Assembly: GCF_011766325.1 (NCBI RefSeq)
Contig: NZ_BLLG01000002.1
Location: 1 to 64,000, forward strand
Direction: 5' to 3'
Source of the DNA: Streptomyces pacificus
GTDB lineage: Bacteria > Actinomycetota > Actinomycetes > Streptomycetales > Streptomycetaceae
Length of the DNA stretch: 64,000 bases
Shown: positions 45,463 through 52,834 of the stretch, in pieces
How the letters are laid out: each line of letters opens with the position of its first letter
Position numbering within the stretch: position 1 is the first letter of the stretch
Program-made: the position numbers and the translations under genes
The notes under the pieces: model-generated
The model's database searches: none
Seen by the model: only the letters and a program-made list of their open reading frames with translations
Told to the model about the DNA's origin: nothing

Positions 45463-45910
45463 GATCGAACCTTCCTCTGACGCGGACCTCGGCGATCCGT
45501 CGTGCCTCCACCTTACACAATGACACTCTGAGCTCAAAACGTCAGACCGTCAGGCGCCGTGGGTCCGGAACGCCAGAGCCGCCCTGCACCTGGACGGCGC
45601 CCCGGCCCTGACGCACCCGGAGCCGGGCCCCTGCCCGGGCCGCGCCCGTCCGCTCCGGCCGGACGGGGCCACCCCGCCGGGCCGGGACCGCCCTCACCGC
45701 CACGGTGGACGGGGAACGCCTCGGACGGATCGCCCGCACCGGGTGATCCCCGGGAGCGGACAGTCCGCCGTGCGGGCGCCGGAGCACCGGGGCCCGCACG
45801 GGCCGGCGGAAAAGCCGCGGACTGCCGCGCCCCGCCAACGGCGCCTCGCCGCATGCGCTGGCGGGGAACGGCCCCGGCGGGCCGGGTACGAGGCGCGGCC
45901 GGGGCCTCGT

Positions 45911-45942
45911 ACCCGCGGGCAGGACACCGCCTGCCCGCGGGT
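45911..45942. terminator. Hairpin with 13-bp stem downstream of the endonuclease gene
   Basis: The arms are perfectly complementary around a 6-base loop. It overlaps by two bases a smaller 9-bp hairpin at 45886-45912. Confidence 0.6.
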
Positions 45943-46128
45943 CCGCGCAGACGACGGCCTCACCGACGAGGGCGGGCGGCGCCACCGAGCCCGCCGCACC
46001 CATGCCGCCCCGCCTGGGCGAGGTCGACGAACCGTCCGGCGGCAGACGGGAGGTGACGGGTGGGGACGTTCCCCACGCGGTCGGGGGTGCGGGGCCACTC
46101 CCCCTCTGCCGTCGGCGACGGCCGAGGG

Positions 46129-46179
46129 CGGCAGCGGCAGCGGCAGCGGCAGCGGCAGCGGCAGCGGCAGCGGCAGCGA
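46129..46179. repeat. GGCAGC hexamer run
   Basis: About eight tandem copies of a GGCAGC hexamer in non-coding sequence, downstream of the endonuclease stop. Confidence 0.85.
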
Positions 46180-46259
46180 GAACGACGACGGCGTCCGTCC
46201 AGGCGCGGAAGGTCGGCGAGCAGCCCGGGGGCGGACGCCCCCTGTCGTCAGAGCAGTAC

Positions 46260-47624
46260 TCAGAAGAGCGACTGGCCCTCGCCGTCGCTGTCCGCGATGA
46301 CCGGCCGGAACCGGGTGGGGAGGCCGTCCAGGCTGTCCGGCCCGGCGGCGGCGGCCACGGCCGGGGCGGTCTCGGCCAGCCAGGCACCGAACCGCTCGAC
46401 GGCCTCGCGGTAGGGGATGCGCGCCAGGACACGGTGCTCACCGGAAGGGCAGAAGTCGACGGAGACGGTGAGCAGGCAGGAGCGGGGCGCGTTCTGGCTG
46501 CCCGTCCAGGACACGCGCAGTACGCCGCAGGGCTTGCGGGCGCGAGAGCCCTGGGGGGCCCGATGGGTCGGGCGCAGTGGTCCGCAGGATATGCGGGCGG
46601 TCCAGGCGGCGAGGTGCGGCAGCGGAAGGGTGGTGCGGGCGCGGCAGCCGGGGCAGCGGTGCCAGTGGCGGAGCCAGTCGGCGGCGCGGGTGTGGAAGAG
46701 GGGGGTGTAGTGGTCGGCCACGCGGATGTCGTTGTCGTAAAGGCGGTCGGGCCGCTCTTGTGCGTTGCAGGAGTGACAGACGGGGGCGCGCACGTAGCCG
46801 TGCTCGTGGCAGTGGTCGAGTACGGAGGCGGGCGCGGTGCGGCAGAGGGCGCACATCCAGCCGGCCACCTTGCGGGAGATTCCGGGTCTCCTGCTGAGTA
46901 CCGAGTAGACATGGCCCTGCAGTTCCCCGTGGTACGCACGCGGTGGGGCGATCGGGTGCCGCGGTTCCCCGGTGATCTGACGGCCGCCGGCAGCCGGCAG
47001 CCGCAGGTGACGGGAGGGCGGCTCGGCGGGCGCGGAGCCCTCCCGGCGGGTTCGCGCGGCCCGCGGCCACCGCGCTTCGGTGTGCTCGGCCGCGTCCAGC
47101 AGCCTGACCACGGCACGCGGCAGCCACCACGTCTGCTCCGTGCCGCCGCGGGTCCGCACGACGAGTACCCGCCGCCAGTCGATGCCCGCCAGATGGCACG
47201 GCCGAACCCCCTCAGACCGCGCTGTCTGCTCAGGGGCGCCCGACTGCCGCGGTTCCCCGGTGATCTGACGGCGCCATCGCAGCGGCGGCCCCTGTACGCA
47301 CTCCTGCCTCGGTGCGCCGCGGAAGGGACGGAAGGAGCCGACGCGGACCAGGTCCCGTCGGTCCACCTCCACCGCGTTGAGCGCCGCTGCCGCCCGGCGC
47401 ACCTCGGCCTCCGGGACGTTCCACCGCCCGCCGTCGGTCTGCACCGTCGCCACCGCACGGGCGCCCAGCAGGACGTACCCCACCCTGGCATCGGCAGGAG
47501 AGGAGGTGAGCGCTGCGGGAGCCGTCGGCACGGCGCTGCCGGTCGTCAGGCCGGCCCACAGAGTATCGGCGTCGCCCAAGGTGATCAGACCGCCCGCACA
47601 GCCCGGGATGACACGCTTTGACAT
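46260..47624 (-). CDS. Endonuclease VII-type HNH protein of unknown role
   Basis: A 454-residue protein. Near residues 256-287 it has a zinc-binding ββα-metal nuclease core of the recombination endonuclease VII type: CALC, then DHCHEHGYVR, then VCHSCN. This fold cuts branched or mismatched DNA in phage T4; many actinobacterial relatives are uncharacterised. A second cysteine pair (CPGCRART) follows near 325. The N-terminal 240 residues match no family I know and contain the peptide RQITGEPR twice, from two exact copies of a 28-base DNA repeat. ATG at 47624 has only weak upstream pairing. No neighbouring methylase, toxin or phage gene is visible, so it is probably a lone domesticated nuclease. 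Confidence 0.75.
   Translation of the reverse strand: MSKRVIPGCAGGLITLGDADTLWAGLTTGSAVPTAPAALTSSPADARVGYVLLGARAVATVQTDGGRWNVPEAEVRRAAAALNAVEVDRRDLVRVGSFRPFRGAPRQECVQGPPLRWRRQITGEPRQSGAPEQTARSEGVRPCHLAGIDWRRVLVVRTRGGTEQTWWLPRAVVRLLDAAEHTEARWPRAARTRREGSAPAEPPSRHLRLPAAGGRQITGEPRHPIAPPRAYHGELQGHVYSVLSRRPGISRKVAGWMCALCRTAPASVLDHCHEHGYVRAPVCHSCNAQERPDRLYDNDIRVADHYTPLFHTRAADWLRHWHRCPGCRARTTLPLPHLAAWTARISCGPLRPTHRAPQGSRARKPCGVLRVSWTGSQNAPRSCLLTVSVDFCPSGEHRVLARIPYREAVERFGAWLAETAPAVAAAAGPDSLDGLPTRFRPVIADSDGEGQSLF
46957..46984 (-). repeat. 28-bp direct repeat, copy 1, inside the endonuclease gene
   Basis: Begins TGCCGCGGTTCCCCGG and ends ATCTGACGGC; identical to 47245-47272, 288 bases away (in frame). 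Confidence 0.9.
47245..47272 (-). repeat. 28-bp direct repeat, copy 2, inside the endonuclease gene
   Basis: Exact second copy; both encode RQITGEPR. Confidence 0.9.
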
Positions 47625-47783
47625 ACCGACAGGCTAGCGAGGGGCACCGGCATTTCGACAGTCGGCGGCGGACGCACCCGGGCACGGTCCGTGTCGTTCG
47701 GGCACCGGCATCTTCGGGGCTCTGCCACCGGCACTCCGGGCCCTCCGGCACCGGCGCCGTCCGGTTCTTCCCCGCCTGCACCA

Positions 47784-47820
47784 CGCGGTCCCCCGACGGC
47801 GGCGCCGTCGGGGGACCGCG
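47784..47820. terminator. Hairpin with 17-bp perfect stem
   Basis: The arms at 47784-47800 and 47804-47820 match exactly around a GGC loop, 40 bases downstream of the PEBP gene stop. Confidence 0.8.
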
Positions 47821-47859
47821 TTCCCGGCGTGGCGCGGTTCCCCCGCAAGAGGGGAAGGG

Positions 47860-48432
47860 TCAGCGGGAGTAGACGCCGTCGAGGCGGCCGCGCGCGAGAG
47901 CGGGGCCGCCCACCGCGTCGAGCACGTCCCGCGGGCGGGACGCCTCCAGGTCCGGCCGGCCGGGGACCGAGATGACGGCGGTGCGCAGCGCGAACAGCTG
48001 GAAGGCGTAGCGGTGTTCGCCGTGCCCTTTGGGGGGCTGAGGGCCGAGGTAGCCGCGGCCCATGCCGGAGCGCAGCACCCGGACGCCCTCGGCGGCGGTG
48101 TCCGCGTTCAGGGCCCCCGCAGCCAGTTCCCGCCGTGCGGGGGAGATCAGGGCCAGACAGTGGACGAACGGCCTGCTGGTGGGGGCGTCGGGGTCTTCGA
48201 CGACCAGGAGGAGCTGGGCTGCCCCCTGGGGGGTGCCGGTCCAGGCGAGGGCCGGGGAGAGGTTCCGTCCTCCTGCGCGCGGGCCGGTGTGGACGGCGGG
48301 GATCGCGTGGCCGTGCGGGAAGTCGGCGCTGCGCAGGTCGAGTGTGTCGGGTCCGGACAGGTTGGGGTGGTGCCAGGCCAGGTGTGTTTCGCCGGCGCGC
48401 TTGTTCTTCAGGAGCGTTCCGAGAGTCAGCAT
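47860..48432 (-). CDS. YbhB/YbcL-type phosphatidylethanolamine-binding family protein
   Basis: A 190-residue PEBP-fold protein. The anion-pocket motif is VVEDPDAPTSRPFVH (78-91) and the second family motif is GYLGPQPPKGHGEHRYAFQLFAL (about 127-149). In bacteria the fold binds small phosphate- or phospholipid-like ligands; cellular roles are mostly unknown. There is no signal peptide, so it is probably cytoplasmic. ATG at 48432 follows GAGAAAGGGA. It is divergent from the short-chain dehydrogenase gene with a 241-base shared upstream region, and a strong terminator follows it. Confidence 0.9.
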   Translation of the reverse strand: MLTLGTLLKNKRAGETHLAWHHPNLSGPDTLDLRSADFPHGHAIPAVHTGPRAGGRNLSPALAWTGTPQGAAQLLLVVEDPDAPTSRPFVHCLALISPARRELAAGALNADTAAEGVRVLRSGMGRGYLGPQPPKGHGEHRYAFQLFALRTAVISVPGRPDLEASRPRDVLDAVGGPALARGRLDGVYSR

Positions 48433-48673
48433 GTCGTCGTCCCTTTCTCCGTTGGTGCGTGCGTGTCGCCGGATGCGGGGCGGGGCGCGGGCTGGTCCGG
48501 CACGCGGCCGGTCCGGGGTGCGTCCCGGACCGCCGGCGGCCATCGCTTGCATCCGTGACTCACTATATCTAGACTGACACTCAGTTCCACATCTGAAATA
48601 CATATTCAACGCCGGATCGCGATTGCATCGATGGGGGATGCGGCGCGCGAGGAAGCTTCCTGAGGAGTTCACG
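48433..48673. promoter_or_regulatory. Divergent promoter region, PEBP and SDR genes
   Basis: An AT-rich island at 48558-48605 (CACTATATCTAG, then TGACACTCAG at 48575-48584) stands out in GC-rich DNA and probably holds promoters and an operator for both genes. TGACACTC also occurs upstream of the DJ-1 gene. Confidence 0.5.
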
Positions 48674-49543
48674 ATGAGCGACAGCAGCAGGGCCGACTTC
48701 ACCGGCCGCACAGTGGTCGTCACCGGCGCGAGTTCGGGGATCGGCGCCGCGGCGGCCCGGCGCTTCGCCGCGCTCGGGGCGACGGTCGCCGTCGTCGGCC
48801 GGTCGCACCAGAAGACCGGCGCCGTCGCCGCGGAGATCGGCGCCGAGGCCCACCTCGTGGACTTCGGGCGGCTGGACGACGTGCGCCGCCTGGCCGGGGA
48901 GCTCCTGACCCGCTACCCGCGGATCGACGTCCTGGCCAACAACGCGGGGGGATTCTTCACCAGCCGCAAGGAGAGCGCCGACGGCCACGAGCTGACCTTC
49001 CAGGTCAACCACCTGGCACCGTTCCTGCTGACCAACCTGCTGCTGGACCGCCTCACGGAGGCACCGAACGGCTCCCGGGTGGTGAACACCGCCAGCGTGG
49101 AGTACCGCAAGGGCCGCCTGGAGCTGGACGACCTCGACCGTACGCGCGGCCGCTACCGCTGGCGGGAGACGTACGCGGCCGCCAAGCTCGCCACCGTCGT
49201 CTTCACCCGGGAACTCGCCCGCAGGGGCCAGGGCACGGGGGTGACCGCCTCGGCCTTCCACCCCGGCTCCATCGCCAGCGACGTCGCCCGGGACAGCACC
49301 ATGATGCGCGCGTTCATGGGTTCACGCCTGGTCAAGAGCATGATGGCCACACCGGAGCAGGGCGCCGAGCCGCTGCTCCGCCTCGCCGGCACGCCGGACG
49401 CCGCCGCGGTCGACGGCGCCTACTTCGACCGCCTCGATCGCGAAGAGCCCCGCAACCCGCAGGCCACCGACCTCGCGTTCGCCCAGCGCCTGTGGGACCG
49501 CTCGGCACAGCTGACCGGTCTTGCGGCCACCGCCCCCGGGTGA
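48674..49543 (+). CDS. Short-chain dehydrogenase/reductase
   Basis: A 289-residue NAD(P)-dependent oxidoreductase. The cofactor motif is TGASSGIG (17-24) and NNAG lies at 89-92. The catalytic triad is Ser141, Tyr167 and Lys171 (TYAAAKLA). After the active site it resembles retinol dehydrogenase/WW-domain-type SDRs (FHPGSIASDVAR). Substrate unknown. ATG at 48674 follows TGAGGAG by 7 bases. It is divergent from the PEBP gene and convergent with a TetR gene, with a hairpin 37 bases after the stop. Confidence 0.92.
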   Translation: MSDSSRADFTGRTVVVTGASSGIGAAAARRFAALGATVAVVGRSHQKTGAVAAEIGAEAHLVDFGRLDDVRRLAGELLTRYPRIDVLANNAGGFFTSRKESADGHELTFQVNHLAPFLLTNLLLDRLTEAPNGSRVVNTASVEYRKGRLELDDLDRTRGRYRWRETYAAAKLATVVFTRELARRGQGTGVTASAFHPGSIASDVARDSTMMRAFMGSRLVKSMMATPEQGAEPLLRLAGTPDAAAVDGAYFDRLDREEPRNPQATDLAFAQRLWDRSAQLTGLAATAPG

Positions 49544-49579
49544 GGAAGAACGGTCCGAGGCACACACTGCCCGCCGAAG

Positions 49580-49609
49580 TCGGCCCGGCGTCCTGCGACG
49601 CCGGGCCGA
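49580..49609. terminator. Terminator hairpin of the SDR gene
   Basis: A 13-bp perfect stem (TCGGCCCGGCGTC) with a CTGC loop, followed by AGTCCTTTCC. Confidence 0.8.
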
Positions 49610-49765
49610 AGTCCTTTCCGGCACCTCGGCGGCCGTCCCACCGCCCACTTCCAGTACACCGCCGGCCTCCGCCAGGGCCGGTCACCGCCCGTGGCCGAAC
49701 CGGTCGCCCCCCGCAGGGAGCCCCCGCCTCCGGCACATCGGCGGAACCGCCCCCCACCCCCCGCG

Positions 49766-49819
49766 CGCCGTTATCGCGAACCGCCCGCGACCGGTCGCGG
49801 GCGGTTCGCGATAACGGCG
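49766..49819. repeat. 54-bp perfect palindrome
   Basis: Two 27-base arms match exactly with no spacer; the arms contain TTATCGCGAACCGCCCGCG and its complement. It lies in the 423-base gap (49544-49966) between the convergent SDR and TetR genes. It could be a bidirectional terminator, but the length and the lack of a loop are unusual. Confidence 0.9.
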
Positions 49820-49966
49820 GTGACCACCGGCTCCCCGGACATCGCCCCCCGGCGCGGTCTGTCCGGGGAGGGCGAGGTGGGCGCGGCCGAAGCCGTCAAC
49901 CGCTGCGCACGGGCGGGCCGGGCGCTTCCCGGGCGTGGCCACCGAGCACCAGCCGGGCGACGCCGG

Positions 49967-50593
49967 TCACGGCGAGAGGGCCGCGAAGGCCTCGTCGAGC
50001 AGGGCGATGAGATCGAGAGCGCCGTCCGACGCGGTCCAGTGGTCGACGGCCATGTTCAGGCAGTCCAGCGCCGCGGCGGCTTTCACCGACAGCGCGAGGA
50101 CCGAGGCCCCGGAAGGACCCGCCCGCTCGGCGAGGGCCTGCTCCAGCAACGGGTGCCACGCGCGCTGCCTCTCCAACTGCCTTGCACACAGGGCGGGAGT
50201 CTCCCGCACAAGGCGGGCCAGCGCCAGCGCCCTCTCCGGATCCCGGCGGTAGGGCTCGACGACCGCGTCCATCGCGGACCGCAGCGCGCTCCAGTCGCCC
50301 TCGGCGGCCGGGCGGGCCCGCAGGGCCGCGGCGATCCGCTCGCCATGTGCATCGAAGGCGCTCAGGACCGCGTCCTCCTTGGTCCCGAAGTAGCGCAGGA
50401 ACGTGCTGCGGGACACCCCAGCCGCAGCGGCCAGGTCGTTCACCGTGACATTGTCGAAGCCCTGCCGCCGGAACAGACCGAAGGCCACCTCGGCCAACTC
50501 GGCGCGCACGGCCTGCCGAGCGATGTCCCTCGTGTTCGTACGCGGTGCTCCACTCACCGGGCGTCCCGCCTCCCGTTCGGCATTCGACTCCAT
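49967..50593 (-). CDS. TetR-family regulator
   Basis: A 208-residue regulator. The helix-turn-helix (VTVNDLAAAAGVSRSTFLRYF, split about residues 49-69) is typical and is preceded by a long polar leader with RTNTRDIARQ. The C-terminal domain has LARLVRETPALCARQLERQ, a pattern of the TetR_C_17-like group. ATG at 50593 has no clear ribosome site; another ATG at 50608 is possible. An AT-rich stretch at 50594-50640 should hold its promoter. The target is unknown; it converges on the SDR gene and no partner gene is transcribed with it. Confidence 0.88.
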   Translation of the reverse strand: MESNAEREAGRPVSGAPRTNTRDIARQAVRAELAEVAFGLFRRQGFDNVTVNDLAAAAGVSRSTFLRYFGTKEDAVLSAFDAHGERIAAALRARPAAEGDWSALRSAMDAVVEPYRRDPERALALARLVRETPALCARQLERQRAWHPLLEQALAERAGPSGASVLALSVKAAAALDCLNMAVDHWTASDGALDLIALLDEAFAALSP

Positions 50594-50640
50594 GGCACTT
50601 AGTACCACATATCAAACCTCATTCCGAATACAACATCAAT
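50594..50640. promoter_or_regulatory. AT-rich promoter region of the TetR gene at 49967
   Basis: A short AT-rich island with ACCACATATCAAACC in otherwise GC-rich sequence, directly upstream of the start; the most likely place for its promoter and operator. Confidence 0.4.
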
Positions 50641-50975
50641 GCCCATAGGTGAACCTCTTCCGCGCGGGATCCGTGGGCGGCTGCCACTCCGTCGCCTCCC
50701 GCCTCCGCGGCGCCGGCGGCGCGCGCCCGGCGCTGCGGGCGGGTGGCCGGGCGCGCTCCAGGCCGGCTGCGCCCGGTCACGCGCCACCCGACGCGCACTC
50801 CCGCCCGCGCCGCGGCGAGCGCCACCGGACCGGTTCCGGCATCGAGCAGGCGGCGTGCGGTGGGGCCCGAGGCGACACCGGGCCCCGCCGGCACCCGGGC
50901 GACCGTCCCATCCGCGGCACGGGCCGAGGCGTCGCCGACCGCGGCGCAGTCGCCGCCCTGCCAGGGACCGCTCAC
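50619..50975 (-). pseudogene. Truncated SAM-dependent methyltransferase remnant
   Basis: A GTG at 50975 overlaps the stop of the saccharopine dehydrogenase-like gene (GTGA). The first 65 or so codons resemble the N terminus of a common actinobacterial class I methyltransferase: PWQGGDCAAVGD resembles xWxxGDYxxVx, and RRLLDAGTGPVALAAARAG resembles the SAM-binding motif RVLDVGTGxGNVALAAARxG. The glycine motif lacks residues, and after residue 69 the frame turns into low-complexity Arg/Ala sequence without the expected Asp loop and catalytic region. The gene is therefore probably deleted and dead, though its coupling to the upstream gene survives. Similarity was judged by eye. Confidence 0.45.
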
Positions 50976-52012
50976 CGCGCGGCCCCGGTGACCGGCTGGA
51001 CGGCACCGCCGTGCGCGGCGAGCCGCTCGGGCAGACCGGCCAGCGCGGGAAGTTGCTCGATGTGGTGGACGCCCGCCGGGACACGGCCGGTGAGCAGTTC
51101 GCGGGCCGTGTACGCGGCCATCAGACCGGTCGCACGGCTCTGTCCCCGCCCGACGAGGGCGCGTACGGCATGCCGGTCGCCGCGGTAGGCATCGACCCGC
51201 ACCGCGAAGCCGTCACCCCCGACCCGCACCCGGCCGAAGGCCCCGGTCAGCAGCCGCCGCAGGCCCGGACGCCGGCCCCCGCGCAGCAGTCCGGTGCGGC
51301 GCAGCGCGAAGAGCGCGCCCGTCATCGTCCGGGAGTCCAGGCACAGCCGGGTCGCCGCTTGCGGGACGCCGAGCGTGCGGCGCAGGGTGTACTGATCGGA
51401 GAACGGGAACGGGTGGACGGTCCGCTTCCCGTAGCCCGGCAGCACCGCCCTGCACGCCGGCGCCGGGGCCGGTTCACCCAGTCCGGCGACGACCCAGCGC
51501 ACCGCGTCCGCACCGTGGTGCTCCCCGGAGCCCAGGAGCACGGTGAGATCCAGCCGCTCGGCGCCCCCGACCGCCTCGTGGGCGCGGTGGGCAAGCAGGT
51601 TGGTCAGCCCGGGGGCCACGCCGACGCTGAGCACGGCCGCGGCACCCGCCGCGGCCGCGAGAGGCTGCAGGTCCTCCACGGCGCCGAGCAGCCGAGGCGT
51701 CGCTCCGATGTCCACCACATGGACACCGCGCTCCAGGCACAGGCGCGCGACCGCGGCGTCCCCGGGCTCGACGCACAGCACCACCGCCGCCACGTCCTTC
51801 AACTCGTCCAGCACCGAGCGGAAGTGGTCCGGGTCTCCGACGTCGAGCCGGACACCGCCCAGCCGCCGCGCCCGGGCCCCGTCCCGCCCGCCGGGCACCA
51901 CCCGTCCGGGGAACCACTGGGCCAACGTCCGGCTCACCCCGGCTCCGACCGCTCCGTACCCCCCGGCGACAAGAATCCGCCCGGTCCCGCCACCCATTCT
52001 CACTGTAGTCAT
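50972..52012 (-). CDS. Saccharopine dehydrogenase-like NAD(P)-binding protein
   Basis: A 346-residue protein with a Rossmann N terminus (ILVAGGYGAVGAGVSRTLA) and the typical AAVVLCVEPGDAAVARLCLERGVHVVDI pattern of saccharopine dehydrogenase-like reductases. The enzyme step is unknown. ATG at 52012 is followed by a second ATG at 51997; GGAG lies almost against the first, so the second start is possible. It is divergent from a TetR gene, with operator-like boxes that overlap its start region, so that regulator probably controls it. The stop overlaps the start of a decayed methyltransferase gene. Confidence 0.85.
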   Translation of the reverse strand: MTTVRMGGGTGRILVAGGYGAVGAGVSRTLAQWFPGRVVPGGRDGARARRLGGVRLDVGDPDHFRSVLDELKDVAAVVLCVEPGDAAVARLCLERGVHVVDIGATPRLLGAVEDLQPLAAAAGAAAVLSVGVAPGLTNLLAHRAHEAVGGAERLDLTVLLGSGEHHGADAVRWVVAGLGEPAPAPACRAVLPGYGKRTVHPFPFSDQYTLRRTLGVPQAATRLCLDSRTMTGALFALRRTGLLRGGRRPGLRRLLTGAFGRVRVGGDGFAVRVDAYRGDRHAVRALVGRGQSRATGLMAAYTARELLTGRVPAGVHHIEQLPALAGLPERLAAHGGAVQPVTGAAR

Positions 52013-52045
52013 ACTCCAATGAATACACTGTAGTCTTACTACAGT
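52002..52045. promoter_or_regulatory. Two operator-like boxes between divergent reductase and TetR genes
   Basis: The perfect inverted repeat ACTGTAG-TCTTA-CTACAGT is at 52027-52045, and a diverged copy (ACTGTAG-TCATA-CT) starts at 52002, 25 bases away. The second box covers the reductase start codon. This is the expected layout for a TetR regulator that represses itself and its divergent neighbour. Confidence 0.75.
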
Positions 52046-52075
52046 CAAAATGGACCAAGCGAGGAGGCGAACCCG

Positions 52076-52702
52076 GTGCCCGCACCCCTGACCCGCGCGG
52101 AGAAGACCCGACGCACCCGCCGCAGGATGCTCGACGCCGCCGCCCGGCTCTTCACCGAACGCGGCTGGGTGGGCACCACCGTCGAGGACATCGCCCGTGC
52201 CGCCGAAGTCGGCGTGCAGACCGTCTACTTCACCTTCGGGAACAAGCGGGCCGTGCTGAAGGAGGTCCTGGACACCATGGTGGCGGGCGACAGCGACCCG
52301 GTCGCGACACTCGACCGCCCCTGGGTCCGCGAACTTCTCGCGGAGCCCGATCCGGCCACCCAGCTCGTCCACCAGGCGGCCGGTGCCCGCCGCATCCTGG
52401 AGCGCGCGGCGCCCGTCCTCGAGGTGGTGCGCGGCGCCGCCGCCGCCGACCCCGAGCTCGCCGCACTCTGGCGCACCTCCCTGAACCAGCGCCACGCCGT
52501 CCAACTGCGTTTCGCCCAGGCCCTGACGACCAAGACCGGCGGCCGACTCCGCGACGGTCACGACGCCCGGGCGGCCGCCGACATCGCCATGGCCGTCCTC
52601 GGCCCGGAGACCTGGGCGCTCCTGGTCACCGAACGCGGGTGGTCACCCGCACGCTGGGAGCGATGGGCCTCGGACGCCCTGGCGTGCCAGCTCCTTCCCT
52701 GA
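52076..52702 (+). CDS. TetR-family regulator divergent from the reductase gene
   Basis: A 208-residue regulator. After a basic leader (RAEKTRRTRRRM), its helix-turn-helix includes TTVEDIARAAEVGVQTVYF (about residues 39-57). The ligand domain is of unknown specificity. I chose GTG at 52076, with GAGGAGG 8 bases upstream. The two operator-like boxes lie 31-74 bases upstream of its start. It is convergent with the ferric reductase gene and separated from it by a strong hairpin. Confidence 0.92.
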   Translation: MPAPLTRAEKTRRTRRRMLDAAARLFTERGWVGTTVEDIARAAEVGVQTVYFTFGNKRAVLKEVLDTMVAGDSDPVATLDRPWVRELLAEPDPATQLVHQAAGARRILERAAPVLEVVRGAAAADPELAALWRTSLNQRHAVQLRFAQALTTKTGGRLRDGHDARAAADIAMAVLGPETWALLVTERGWSPARWERWASDALACQLLP

Positions 52703-52770
52703 GCGGTACGGCGCGGCACAGCGCGGTACGGCGCCATGCCGCGGGTGCCGGAGCGCGGGGCCGCCGCCTT

Positions 52771-52795
52771 GCGTCCGCGCGCTGCGCGCGGACGC
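52771..52795. terminator. Hairpin with 12-bp perfect stem, bidirectional
   Basis: GCGTCCGCGCGC and its complement around a single T, between convergent TetR and ferric reductase genes. Confidence 0.75.
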
Positions 52796-52834
52796 GCCAC
52801 GGCGGACCTCCCGCAGCCGGTGCCGGACGGGGCG

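Larger units (their letters stand above)
45463..46259. other. 797-base stretch without a supported gene
   Basis: The right end (45510-45540) is AT-richer and holds a TGACACTC box at 45521-45528 upstream of the DJ-1 gene. Two hairpins lie at 45886-45912 and 45911-45942 (13-bp stem, ACCCGCGGGCAGG), probably terminating the endonuclease gene. At 46129-46179 GGCAGC is repeated about eight times. The open frames through the stretch are low-complexity Arg/Pro/Gly sequence with no recognisable domain. Confidence 0.6.

Noticed and set aside
44767..45537. Upstream ATG for the DJ-1 protein
   Set aside because: It would add 25 atypical residues through the promoter region; the ATG at 45462 has a good ribosome site and the family N terminus.
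45542..46250. Long minus-strand frame with alanine runs downstream of the endonuclease
   Set aside because: The alanine run is the GGCAGC hexamer tract read in one frame; no signal peptide, domain or start site supports it.
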